From Bacteroides sp. (GTDB lineage Bacteria; Bacteroidota; Bacteroidia; Bacteroidales; Bacteroidaceae): a DNA stretch of 64,000 nucleotides. The position numbers were made by a program, and so were the translations under genes. Positions 35,748-45,600 of the stretch are shown in pieces (positions within the stretch are counted from its first letter, which is position 1; the number at the start of each line of letters is the position of its first letter). The stretch spans positions 1 through 64,000 of the forward strand of contig JASLCG010000019.1 of assembly GCA_030151885.1 (NCBI GenBank). Reading direction: 5' to 3'. The notes beneath the pieces were generated by a model, which searched no databases, was not told the DNA's origin, and saw nothing but the letters and a program-made list of their open reading frames with translations.

Positions 35748-36886
35748 TTTAACAAATGGTAATAAACAGGTTTATGATTAGGCAAAATATTAGGATGTAA
35801 TATTTTTATTAAATCAGATAATACGACATCGGGTTCAACAGGAGTTTGTTCATAGAAAGGAACCGTTCTTAAATTACAGTAAATTACTTTTTTATTCTTG
35901 TATGCGTCAAAGTCAGTATACCTACTATCGCTTTTTCTCAAGATGTCATAATCATATACTCCATTATGACTATTGACTATTCTCCAAAAATCTGCATGAG
36001 CACCTTCGGAATAGACCCTTTCAAAATCAACGTAAAATCCTCCTGATTCATCATCATTTTCCATAAAATACTTTCCTCCAGCATCTTCAAATAACTTAGC
36101 CAAATAACTTTTTCCTCCAACAACATACCAATTACCAGAATGTAGCTCACCACTCAATATAGTAGGACGATAAGATACATTCTTTACTTTATCTTTTAAC
36201 TCTAAATAACTCCTTTCTAAGGCATTAAACTTATTTTCTGCTTCATCCTCCAAACCTAAAAAAGCAGCAGTAAATTTAATCCATTCCGCTTGTCCTAAAG
36301 GAGTAACTTCTTTATAACCTAGAAAACTTACTAATGGTATATCTAGATTTTTTATAGCTTCATATCCCCCTTTCTTAAAAGGAGAGACTAATATAATATC
36401 GGGGTTTATAGCTATAACTAACTCATTGTCAAACTCTCCCTCAATGCCTATTTTAAAAGTTTTCTTTTCTTCTAATTGAGTATTTATTTGTTCGTTAAAG
36501 AGAAATCTCGTACTAGTTATTCCTGCTATACACTCTGTCATATCTAGTTTTATAAAATTAGACAACTGAAGCGATGTCATACATATAACTTTTTTAATAG
36601 GTACTTCTACCTGGATGTAGTTACTTGGAATATTTTTAGGAGAATCACCTCTATTAATTAATGCGTAATGATATTTAAAAGTATTTTCCCCTGAAGGATC
36701 TTGTACGTCTATTAATTTATAATTTCCGTAATCTCTTATTGAAAAACCTTTAGCATACTTCACCTCAACTTCACTATAGTTAGCTTCTATAATAGTGTTC
36801 TTGCTTTTATTTTTATTGGCTTGACACCCTAATAATAAGAGTATGGTTATGAGTAGCGACAGTAAATTATATTTGCTATATGCCAT
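35744..36886 (-). CDS. btuF: BtuF-like substrate-binding lipoprotein
   Basis: The 380-residue protein has a lipoprotein signal with C21 (LLLLGC). It has the two-lobed periplasmic binding fold of the BtuF/FecB class: KKVICMTSLQLSNFIKLDM in the first lobe, GEFDNELVIAINPDIILVSP, then a long linking helix (QAEWIKFTAAFLGLEDEAENKF) and the second lobe (GGKSYLAKLFEDAGGKYFM). It delivers corrinoid to BtuCD. It starts one base after the cobI stop codon. Iron-chelate binding is the alternative, but the operon argues for corrinoid. Confidence 0.9.
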   Translation of the reverse strand: MAYSKYNLLSLLITILLLLGCQANKNKSKNTIIEANYSEVEVKYAKGFSIRDYGNYKLIDVQDPSGENTFKYHYALINRGDSPKNIPSNYIQVEVPIKKVICMTSLQLSNFIKLDMTECIAGITSTRFLFNEQINTQLEEKKTFKIGIEGEFDNELVIAINPDIILVSPFKKGGYEAIKNLDIPLVSFLGYKEVTPLGQAEWIKFTAAFLGLEDEAENKFNALERSYLELKDKVKNVSYRPTILSGELHSGNWYVVGGKSYLAKLFEDAGGKYFMENDDESGGFYVDFERVYSEGAHADFWRIVNSHNGVYDYDILRKSDSRYTDFDAYKNKKVIYCNLRTVPFYEQTPVEPDVVLSDLIKILHPNILPNHKPVYYHLLK

Positions 36887-36887
36887 A

Positions 36888-37583
36888 TCATGATTTAATT
36901 ATGATTAAAGAAAAGTAAGGAAAAGGCCTAGAAACTATTTTTGAGGTATCAGTAGTAAAAAACTCATTATTTAGTCCTACATTTTCAAAATAATGAAAAG
37001 TTCTGGTACTGCTTTTAATGATCTCTTTTATTACCTCTTCACAAAGTGATACTTTCATTATAACTACAGTATCATAGTTCTTTATTTTATCTTCTAGCTC
37101 TATATTTGTTAGTCTATCTGCTAATACAATCATAGACTCAGACTGCTCTACAACAGAAATATTAGCAGTAGCTCCACAAGATATAAAAGCTGGTATACCA
37201 GGTATTTTATAAGAATTTATATTTTCTGCTAATAAAGCATCTGATATATAATGAGATGATGAGTAAAATCCTGAATCTCCTTCTGCAGTTACAGCAATAG
37301 ATTTTCCTAACGATAATAGCTGTATAATTTTATTAACTATTTTTTGATAAGCTAATACAGCTTTCGACCTATCTTTAGACATAGGCAAATGATATAATTC
37401 GATCTTTGTAGTATCTATCTCTAACTCTTTTAAAATATTAAATGCTCTAGACTCTTCCTGCCCATTCTTAATGGTTGAAGGTGCAAATATTACATCTACC
37501 TCTATCAAGCATTTATATCCTTTTAGAGATATAAGATTTGCTTCACCTGGTCCTAATGAAACAAAGGTTACTAGTTTATTCAT
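36888..37583 (-). CDS. cobI: Precorrin-2 C20-methyltransferase
   Basis: The 231-residue tetrapyrrole methylase has VSLGPGEANLISLKG (about 8-22), VIFAPST (about 31-37), AEGDSGFYSSS (about 99-109) and IPGIPAFISCGA (about 124-135). These fit CobI/CbiL, which methylates C20 of (cobalt-)precorrin-2, the first committed methylation of the corrin branch. As first gene behind the second cobalamin riboswitch it leads a unit that also encodes corrinoid uptake and cobK-cbiD, so synthesis and salvage share one control. Confidence 0.94.
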   Translation of the reverse strand: MNKLVTFVSLGPGEANLISLKGYKCLIEVDVIFAPSTIKNGQEESRAFNILKELEIDTTKIELYHLPMSKDRSKAVLAYQKIVNKIIQLLSLGKSIAVTAEGDSGFYSSSHYISDALLAENINSYKIPGIPAFISCGATANISVVEQSESMIVLADRLTNIELEDKIKNYDTVVIMKVSLCEEVIKEIIKSSTRTFHYFENVGLNNEFFTTDTSKIVSRPFPYFSLIIIKS

Positions 37584-37712
37584 TTTCTAAAGTATTAGTT
37601 CTTAAATTTAAGACAGAAGGCATATTTAGAAAGAAGAATAGATGCAACTAATAATTGACAAATAGTCTATAGTTACAGTTATATTCAGCTTAACACGAGC
37701 CTCAATAAGTTA

Positions 37713-37868
37713 TATTTGGCAGGTCTTCTGACTTATACCTATTGATATTCCTTCCCATATACTTAAGATATACAGTGGATTAACATATCAAATTTAAAAG
37801 TATTCACAGCAGCGGTACTGTTTAAGACTCTCACTTAATTCCCTTTTCACCAATAACATTTTATGATA
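37713..37868 (-). ncRNA. Cobalamin riboswitch
   Basis: On the minus strand the leader reads TTGGTGAAAAGGGAATTAAG (37837-37856 region), then CAGTACCGCTGCTGTG, GGGAAGGAATATC and finally the B12 box AGTCAGAAGACCTGCC (plus-strand 37718-37733), the conserved order of the family. It precedes cobI by about 130 bases. It is independent of the riboswitch at 16376 and lies on the opposite strand. Confidence 0.93.
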
Positions 37869-37875
37869 TTGACAC

Positions 37876-37883
37876 CAAAACTA
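37876..37883 (-). promoter_or_regulatory. Candidate -7 box for the cobI operon
   Basis: The minus strand reads TAGTTTTG, an exact TAnnTTTG, just upstream of the riboswitch. Initiation near 37869 would include the full aptamer. No convincing -33 box. Confidence 0.45.
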
Positions 37884-37889
37884 TTCGAA

Positions 37890-38300
37890 GTTAATATATT
37901 ATTACTGAATGCTAAAGGTTTGATTTAAAATTTAACTTAACATTTTTTCATTAGATTTGCCATAAATAAAACTCCTTCTATTTCAGCCTCAATATCCTAC
38001 TATATATATTGTTTAAACAACTTATAAATAAACAGATATATAAATTGATATTAATCAATTATATAACTTAAAAATCAACAACATTAATAGTTCATTCAAT
38101 TATAACATACTATTATAAAAATAGAATACAACAACACATACCACTTATATACAAGAAATTATATATAATTCAGAGATTATATAATAATAAAAAATAAATA
38201 CTGATCTATTACTAGATGTTTAAACAACTAATAATATAATTGTCTAAACTAGTTAATATATAAAGAAAAATATCCTCAATTAATCGTGGTTATAATCCCT
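37890..38300. other. AT-rich divergent intergenic region without a gene
   Basis: Between the cobI riboswitch and the thrE promoter lies about 400 bases that are extremely AT-rich, with many stops in every frame. I see no tRNA, hairpin-rich RNA or repeat in it. Confidence 0.5.
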
Positions 38301-38308
38301 ATTTTATA

Positions 38309-38316
38309 TACTTTTG
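38309..38316 (+). promoter_or_regulatory. Candidate -7 box of the thrE operon
   Basis: TACTTTTG matches TAnnTTTG and lies 57 bases before the ATG of the first thrE gene. The -33 region is not clear. Confidence 0.45.
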
Positions 38317-38372
38317 TACCAAATACAAATTCAATTAGGTAATATAATTATTAATTAACTCGACATTCAATT

Positions 38373-39134
38373 ATGAAAGAGCGCGTGCTCTCAATATCTC
38401 GATTTATTGCCGAATACTCTTCTACATTAATGGGGAGTGGTGTACATACATCTAGAGTTATCAGAAACTCTAAAAGAATAGGAAAATCTTTCGGTTTAGA
38501 TTTAAAAATAGGCGTTTTTCAAAAAACTATCGTACTTACAACTGTAGATAAAGAAAACAATATTACACATAGTGAAGTGGTAGATATCCCTAGCTATCCT
38601 ATTAGTTTTGAATATAACTCTGAACTTAGCGCATTAAGCTGGGAAGCTTACGACAACCATCTTAGCCTTGAAGAGCTAAAGGATAAATACAATAAAATAG
38701 TAAATTCTCCAAGAATACACCCTTTGTTTGTTCTTATTCTAGTAGGTTTTGCCAATGCTTCATTCTGTAGGCTATTTGGTGGAGATTGGGTATCTATGGG
38801 AATTGTTTTTTCTGCTACCTGTACAGGTTTTTTTATAAAACAAAGATTAGGAGCTAATAAAATTAATCATTTTATAACATTTATCATAACAGCTTTCATT
38901 GCATCACTGTGTGCTTCTATCTCATTTTTATTTAATACAACAGCAGAAATAGCACTCGCAACAAGTGTTTTATTCCTAGTTCCTGGGGTTCCTCTCATAA
39001 ATGGAGTTATAGACATTGTTGAAGGCTATATTTTATCGGGCTTCTCTAGATTAACAGAAGCTGCCCTTCTTGTTGTTTGTATTGCTATAGGAATGTCGTT
39101 CACTTTATTTATAGTAAAAGATAATTTATTATGA
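38373..39134 (+). CDS. Threonine/serine exporter, N-terminal subunit (ThrE-like, DUF1212)
   Basis: The 253-residue protein has a soluble first part (about 1-115, with the family start FIAEYSSTLMGSGVHTSRV) and then five hydrophobic helices, including FANASFCRLFGGDW and LVPGVPLINGVIDIVEGY. This is the ThrE N-terminal half, as in YjjP. The next gene gives the second half, overlapping by four bases. The pair should export small amino acids or organic acids such as threonine, serine or succinate; the substrate cannot be read from sequence. Confidence 0.9.
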   Translation: MKERVLSISRFIAEYSSTLMGSGVHTSRVIRNSKRIGKSFGLDLKIGVFQKTIVLTTVDKENNITHSEVVDIPSYPISFEYNSELSALSWEAYDNHLSLEELKDKYNKIVNSPRIHPLFVLILVGFANASFCRLFGGDWVSMGIVFSATCTGFFIKQRLGANKINHFITFIITAFIASLCASISFLFNTTAEIALATSVLFLVPGVPLINGVIDIVEGYILSGFSRLTEAALLVVCIAIGMSFTLFIVKDNLL

Positions 39135-39619
39135 TTGCCATAGATATTATATTAGATGGATTATTTGCAGCAGTAGCAGCTTGTGGATTTGGCGCTATTT
39201 CAGATCCTCCCCTAAGAGCGTTTAGGTTTATAGCTATATTGGCAGCACTAGGACATGCAACTAGATTTTGTTTAATGACATACGCTGGGGTAGATATTTC
39301 TACAGGCTCGTTATGTGGAGCTTTAGTTATCGGCTTTGGTAGCTTATGGCTTGGTCGCAAGTGTTATTGTCCTATGACAGTATTGTATATTCCAGCACTA
39401 TTACCAATGATTCCTGGAAAATTCGCTTATAACATGATATTCTCACAATTAATGTTCTTAAGGAATATGGATCAAATTGTAGAAAGACAAAAGTATATGG
39501 AAATGTTTTTCACTAATACAATGGTAGCATGTACTGTTATTTTCATGCTAGCTGTAGGAGCTACATTACCACTATTTTTATTCCCTAAACGAGCATCATC
39601 TTTAACAAGACATAACTAA
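39131..39619 (+). CDS. Threonine/serine exporter, C-terminal subunit (ThrE_2, DUF3815)
   Basis: The 162-residue protein has four hydrophobic helices and the family stretches GFGAISDPPLRAF, HATRFCLMTYAGVDISTGS and PALLPMIPGKFAYNMI. It matches the YjjB-like half of split ThrE exporters. Start overlaps the stop of the first half in ATGA, so the two are made together and likely form one transporter in the inner membrane. Confidence 0.9.
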   Translation: MIAIDIILDGLFAAVAACGFGAISDPPLRAFRFIAILAALGHATRFCLMTYAGVDISTGSLCGALVIGFGSLWLGRKCYCPMTVLYIPALLPMIPGKFAYNMIFSQLMFLRNMDQIVERQKYMEMFFTNTMVACTVIFMLAVGATLPLFLFPKRASSLTRHN

Positions 39620-39626
39620 TAAACTA

Positions 39627-40370
39627 ATGGATATTTTCTGGAAGACAATAGCCGAGTACAATGCTAGTACTTGGGCTATTCAAATTTGTATAATATTAAT
39701 TGGAGTTCTAATTACCTCAATTCTTATTTTAAAACCTAATAAAAGTATTCGCTATGCCATTAAGCTGTATCTAACAGGTATCTATACTTGGATAGGAGTA
39801 GTTTATTACGCTATTTACTGTGAGGAACGTGGCTATAGCGATATACTATGTTACTTCTGGCTACTTATGGCTGGAGCCTGGCTTTGGGATTTAGTAACTG
39901 GTTACACTCCTTTTGAAAGAAATTACAAGTATAGTAAACTTGCTTATATATTAATGATTATGCCATTAATATATCCTCTTTTGTCCCTATTTAGAGGGTT
40001 AGAGTTTCCAAGTATTACATCTCCTGTAATGCCCTGTTCTGTAGCTACTTTCACAATAGGTCTGCTACTTTATCACTCGAAAAAGATTAATATGTTCATT
40101 GTGTTATTTCTCTGTCACTGGTCTCTAATTGGCCTAACAAAAACATATTTTTTTGATATACCAGAAGACTATTTACTAGTTGCAACTTCAGTTCCTGCAA
40201 TATACCTCTTCTTCCGTCAGTATTTTTTAAGTGACTTAAACAAAGATACAAAGCCTAATGCTAAATTAATCAATCTATTACTTATAGGGGTCTGCCTAGC
40301 AATAGGATTAGTCTTAGGATATACACTATTTGCACAAATAATAAAACATCCAGAAACGATTATACACTAA
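39627..40370 (+). CDS. Integral membrane protein, DUF6064-like
   Basis: The 247-residue protein has about eight hydrophobic helices and no signal peptide. The start (YNASTWAIQICIILIGVL), the WIGVVYYAIYCEERGYSDIL segment and the MPCSVATFTIGLLLY block resemble DUF6064 membrane proteins, whose function is not known. It starts 7 bases after the second ThrE gene, so it is probably in the same operon. Its stop abuts the convergent pbpC stop with no gap. Confidence 0.65.
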   Translation: MDIFWKTIAEYNASTWAIQICIILIGVLITSILILKPNKSIRYAIKLYLTGIYTWIGVVYYAIYCEERGYSDILCYFWLLMAGAWLWDLVTGYTPFERNYKYSKLAYILMIMPLIYPLLSLFRGLEFPSITSPVMPCSVATFTIGLLLYHSKKINMFIVLFLCHWSLIGLTKTYFFDIPEDYLLVATSVPAIYLFFRQYFLSDLNKDTKPNAKLINLLLIGVCLAIGLVLGYTLFAQIIKHPETIIH

Positions 40371-42686
40371 TCAGTTAGTTTTATAACTTGTAAAGTTTAT
40401 ACTGGTAGTATTTCCCTGCGTATCTACGGCTGTCATTACGTGGTTTCCGTCTTCTGGAATTACACTCATAGTATGTATCAAAGTTGTTGTACCAAAGTAT
40501 TCTCCGTCTAAATGCCAAAATACTTTAGCATCTGGATCAATGTGAGCTAATTCAAATACAATAGGTCCATAAGTACCATCATACTGTTTTGTTACAATAA
40601 CTTCTGTATTAGAAGAGGGGTATATAAACTGTAAGGTTTTTATATAATCATCTCCACAACCTTTTTTAAAGGGTGGGAGCTCTCTATATTCTGGGTGAAT
40701 CTTCTTATAATACCACTCTAAAACAGGAGGTAAAGTAAACCAGTCTTTTTGAATTGTATTCTCTAGCCCAACACAGGATGTGTAAACTCTATATTGCCCA
40801 TCAGTTGTTAACGTGATTTTGTGATGATACGGACATACTTTTCCATTATCAATAGTTGATGGTGTTACTAAGACAGTATCTATATCGGTACAAAAACGAC
40901 TACTTAACATACCTGATTGTTTACATACTTCAACATCTACGAATTCATTTTCGGGCCTTAACATCCATGGCTCATTAGGAAATATATTAAACAAGTCAAA
41001 TAATACAGGACCTGCTATTCTACCACCAATTAAATCGGGTACACCTTCTCCTGTAGCATTTCCGACCCACACACCAATAGCATATTTACTATTAACACCA
41101 ACTGCCCAAGCATCTCTAAAACCTTGACTAGTTCCTGTTTTCCAAGCAATCTGTTGCATTGAAGGCATTCTTTTCCATGCTATTTCACCAGGTCTATTTA
41201 CCTCTGTTAAGATGTTTAAGACTTGCCATGCAGCACCTTTGCTGAACTGAGCTACTTGCTTCTCTTTTTCTCTATTAATTAAATAAGAGGGCTTTATAAT
41301 AGACTTATTAGTTGCAGCCTGACCTAAGTAAGTATAACAATCTACTATCTCTGACAATTTACCTTCTGCACCACCAAGAATTAACGATAAGCCATAGTGA
41401 CTAGCTGGTTGACTAAGAGTACTCAATCCTAACTGCTTTAAATAATCGTAAAACTTAGGCACAGTAAACTCCTTCAACAGATATACTGATGGCAAATTTA
41501 AAGATCTACTTAATGCTTGAGAAGCAGGTACAGCACCTTCATACTTGAGGTTAAAATTCTGAGGAGAAAATCCCTGGATATTCATAGGAATATCTGGTAG
41601 TAACTGATGAGGTAATAATATACCATCATCTAACATTGCAGTATATAAAAAAGGCTTTAGAATACTACCAGTACTTCTTGGAGCTTCAATCACGTTGACC
41701 TGACTACCATTTCTATTCGATTCAAACCCCGAATTCCCTAAATAGGCAAGTACTTCAGCTTTTTCTATATCGACTATTATAGCGGCAATATCTCTTATAT
41801 TATGCTTCTGATATTCTGTATTCCAACGTTGACAAATTTCTTCAACCCTAAGCTGAATAGCAGCATCAATAGTAGTATGTATATTTTCTTGAGGCGTAGT
41901 CACTGCTAACTTTGAAACTAAATGAGGAGCTATTTGAGGCAGCTTTTTAGGCTCAGTTGGTAGAGGTTCATTAATAGCTAGCTCTAAAGTTTGTGCATTT
42001 ATAATACCTTGATTATAAATTTTATGTAATAATCTATCACGCTTAGATTTCAAGGCTCCTCTTTGCTTGGCTAAATGAATAGCACTAGGAGCATTTGGCA
42101 ATACTGCTAAAGTTGCAGCTTCGGCCCATGACATATCAGAGGCTGCATGCCCAAAGTATCTCCATGAAGCTGCACTAAAACCTACTACATTACCACCAAA
42201 GGGAGCATATGATGCATATAAATTTAATATTCTACTCTTAGAGTATCTAAACTCCAGCCGAGTAGCTAAAATAGCTTCAACTATTTTCTCTGCAACAGTT
42301 CTGGCCTCACTTCTTGACAACCTGATAACCTGCATAGTAATGGTACTGCCACCTCTAACAATTCTATTAGATTTAATATTGGTTATCAAAGCTTTCCCAA
42401 TAGATACAGGATTAACTCCCCAATGATAATAGAAATACTCATCCTCAAAAGCTACCATACAAACCTTCAGTTTCTCTGGTATCTCTTTCGATTCAGGGAA
42501 CCTCCATTGCCCATCAGAAGCTATTCTAGCGCCCATTAGAACTCCGTCCCTGTCTAAAACTGTTGTAGAATAGGGTACATTGAACAACCTTTCTGGAAGA
42601 CTAAAAAAGTAAACTATTAAAATAAAGACAAAGGTACATATTCCAATATACCTTCGTCTTTTATACTTTATATGTTTTTCTCTCAA
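40371..42686 (-). CDS. pbpC: Penicillin-binding protein 1C
   Basis: The 771-residue protein has a single N-terminal membrane anchor (about 12-29), then a GT51 transglycosylase domain (catalytic Glu in AFEDEYFYYHWGVNP, followed by RGGSTITMQ) and a transpeptidase domain with SILK in STGSILKPFLY, SLN in SRSLN and KTG in WKTGTSQGFRDAW. A C-terminal BiPBP-type beta domain (about 685-771) follows. It polymerises and crosslinks peptidoglycan in the periplasm. It begins one base after the alpha-2-macroglobulin gene, the usual PBP1C partner. Confidence 0.95.
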   Translation of the reverse strand: MREKHIKYKRRRYIGICTFVFILIVYFFSLPERLFNVPYSTTVLDRDGVLMGARIASDGQWRFPESKEIPEKLKVCMVAFEDEYFYYHWGVNPVSIGKALITNIKSNRIVRGGSTITMQVIRLSRSEARTVAEKIVEAILATRLEFRYSKSRILNLYASYAPFGGNVVGFSAASWRYFGHAASDMSWAEAATLAVLPNAPSAIHLAKQRGALKSKRDRLLHKIYNQGIINAQTLELAINEPLPTEPKKLPQIAPHLVSKLAVTTPQENIHTTIDAAIQLRVEEICQRWNTEYQKHNIRDIAAIIVDIEKAEVLAYLGNSGFESNRNGSQVNVIEAPRSTGSILKPFLYTAMLDDGILLPHQLLPDIPMNIQGFSPQNFNLKYEGAVPASQALSRSLNLPSVYLLKEFTVPKFYDYLKQLGLSTLSQPASHYGLSLILGGAEGKLSEIVDCYTYLGQAATNKSIIKPSYLINREKEKQVAQFSKGAAWQVLNILTEVNRPGEIAWKRMPSMQQIAWKTGTSQGFRDAWAVGVNSKYAIGVWVGNATGEGVPDLIGGRIAGPVLFDLFNIFPNEPWMLRPENEFVDVEVCKQSGMLSSRFCTDIDTVLVTPSTIDNGKVCPYHHKITLTTDGQYRVYTSCVGLENTIQKDWFTLPPVLEWYYKKIHPEYRELPPFKKGCGDDYIKTLQFIYPSSNTEVIVTKQYDGTYGPIVFELAHIDPDAKVFWHLDGEYFGTTTLIHTMSVIPEDGNHVMTAVDTQGNTTSINFTSYKTN

Positions 42687-42687
42687 T

Positions 42688-45600
42688 TTAATCTAGTTTT
42701 ATACTCATTTCTGAAGCTTTCGTACGACCCATAATTTCTGGTTTATACATAACCTCGGCCTGAATAGCTGGCACTATAAAACTTCCAGCATAAACAACTT
42801 GTAGTTTTACTTTTACACATCTTGTTTGCCCTCTATTAAGATTAAAATAGGTCATAACCTTATCATCTCTTATATCCTGATAATCTATACTTTGAGGATA
42901 TAAAGCTCCATTACTTAAAACATAATTTGAAGTTCCATATAGTTCACAGTTAGCAGGTATTAAATGTGTTAAAGCTATATTCTCCTGATACTCATTCGAA
43001 GTATTAGTTACATAAACAGATGCATAGAAATCATCTCCTTGTTTTAAAGAGTTTAAATTTATATTATTATTATCCATATCCGTATATACAATACGCATTT
43101 CTATACCATTACTTTTTGCTGGATAAGTGTCTTTAAGCACCGTTTTATATTGTAAAAGTTCTATATAAATAGTTCCCTCTACGTTATTATTAATACTAAT
43201 ACTGCCGCTCTTATTCTTTATTTCTATACTTCTATGCGATACAGTTTTCCCACTTTGTACGACTGTATTATCCTTTCCATCTATTCCTAACGAAAAGTCT
43301 AACATTTCACTATTATATACTAACTTACTATACTCCCCTAAAGAAGCAACAGCAAAAGCAGTAGATTGAGTCTGATAATAAGACTCTTCAATCATCGCTT
43401 CTGTTAATTTCTTAGCAAGTTTAAATGCTTCCTTCTTATCTTTTAAGAGGACTCGATTATTAAGCTTAAGAGCTATATCTCTTATTTCCGAACCATAATA
43501 GTAATATGAGTCTGTAGATGTACTTTTTGATGCCCTATAAACCAATTCATTAGCTACCTTAGTATTTCCAGCTATAGCATAAGCCGAAGACAAGATCCAT
43601 AATGTACTTGACGATAATTCTTTCACATCATTTAGTCTATTCATAGCACTCAAATTAGGCTTATTAGCTAAAGCCAACACATATAAACTATAAGCTTGCA
43701 AATATGTACTAGATATATTTAGAGCTCCATTTGATGTTACAAACTGATCTAAATAAACTTTAAACTTATCAAGTACACTATTATTGACATTGTAACCTAG
43801 CTCCTTAGCTTTGATTAAAAACATTCCTGCGTATTGTGTAGCCCATGGACTATTGTATGAACTACCTGGCCAGTAAACAAAACCTCCTTCTCGGGTCTGC
43901 CTACTATATAGTTCCTTTATTGTTGCATCAATAGTAATATCTACCCTCTCCTTTTCTGCTGGACTTAAATCTTGTAAATAGGGTAAATACAACAGTGGTA
44001 AGGCACGGGATGTTATTTGTTCAGTACATCCATGAATATAGCCTGATAAGAAATTTAAACGCTTAGACAAGTTAAATGGAGGAATAGTACTTACTGTTAA
44101 ATCTAACTTCTGATCATTGTTAATGATATCAAAGTTATAGTCTAATTTAGCTGTTTCATTTTTAGCCAGAATTCGAGATTGCATCTCTATAATCTGCGGA
44201 TTAGGATTTCTTACATCAATCTCAATTTCTTCTACTGCTTTATATTTACCACTAGTAGCAACAAATTTCACTTTTTCAATACCTATGTTTTTACCTACCT
44301 TAAAGTGAAAGTATTGTAATTTATCTCCAATATTAGTGAAATTTAAATTTCGAGTATGCTCTCCATCTATCACAATATTTTCAGATGTTAGTACTTGTAA
44401 CTTAACATTACTAACTCCTTCTTCTAAAGCAAAAACATTAATAGGAACCCAAACATCTTCTCCAATTGATAAAACCCTAGGTAAAGAAGATATAAGCATT
44501 AATGGAGATTTGACAAAAGAACTTGCTTCAGCAGATCCATAAGCTCCTTTACCAGCAGCAACAGCCATAACCCTAACAGAGCCTACATACATAGGTAAAG
44601 TTATTCTATGCTCTCCTGTTTTACCAGCCTTTAAAGTAAAAGGCCCTTCTACTCGAACAACTGGATTAAAACGATTGGCTTTAGCATCAGCAGCATCCAT
44701 ATTCTCATCACCACCAACTCTGTACAATTTATCAAATGATGTGTTTAAAGCACCTATTACATCATCATACATATCCCATGTTTGTACTTTTAATGCTTCC
44801 TTTGCAAAAAATGAGCTCCATGCATTAGGTGTTTTAAAATTAGTCAAATCTAGTAAGCCATCATCAACTATTGCTAATGTATAAGTCATCTCTTTACCTT
44901 GCTCTTCCGAAACTTTTACTATAAACTCTTTTTGAGGCTCAATAACTTCCGGAACAGATAATTTAGGTGCCAATTTTGTATTTTTATCAGATATATTAAT
45001 TGGTGTTACTCCGTACATACGAATAGGAGAGTCATTTATAGTTTGATCATGTGGTTGAAACAAGCTTACAAACATATAGATATTAGGAAGAAACTCTTTT
45101 GTCGCTTTAAAAGAAACTACAGTAGCTTCATTTTCTTTCGTTTCTATCCATTCTCTCTGAACTACTCTATTACCTGTTTCAATAGATATTAATGCTCTAC
45201 CATTTTTTAAGGGAGGCAATGTAGCGTTAATCTCTTCACCCACTTCATAAGTAGGCTTATCAACTTTAAAATCAAAAGTTGTTATGCCCTTTCCTTCTGT
45301 TTTATTAGAAGTACCTCGCCAGTAAGGCCAGTCTATATATAGATCTTTATATACTGTATGCTTACTAGCCTCATCTTTTACAGCTACGATATAATAACCA
45401 TAATCTGGATAGTTTACTTGAAATACAAAATTAGTGCGGCCAGTATTATCCGTAATCACTTCTCCTTCAGTAATCAATTTAGTATGCTTATTGTCCATAA
45501 AATTAGATTTACTTTTAGACCTATCATACCACCATGACCAACTTAATTTATACAGTTTATATGTAATCCTATTACTCTTTACAGCCTTACCATTTATATC

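Noticed and set aside
38373..39619. ThrE genes as part of the cobalamin operon (threonine supply)
   Set aside because: They are on the opposite strand, have their own promoter box and are exporters; the closeness to B12 genes looks incidental.
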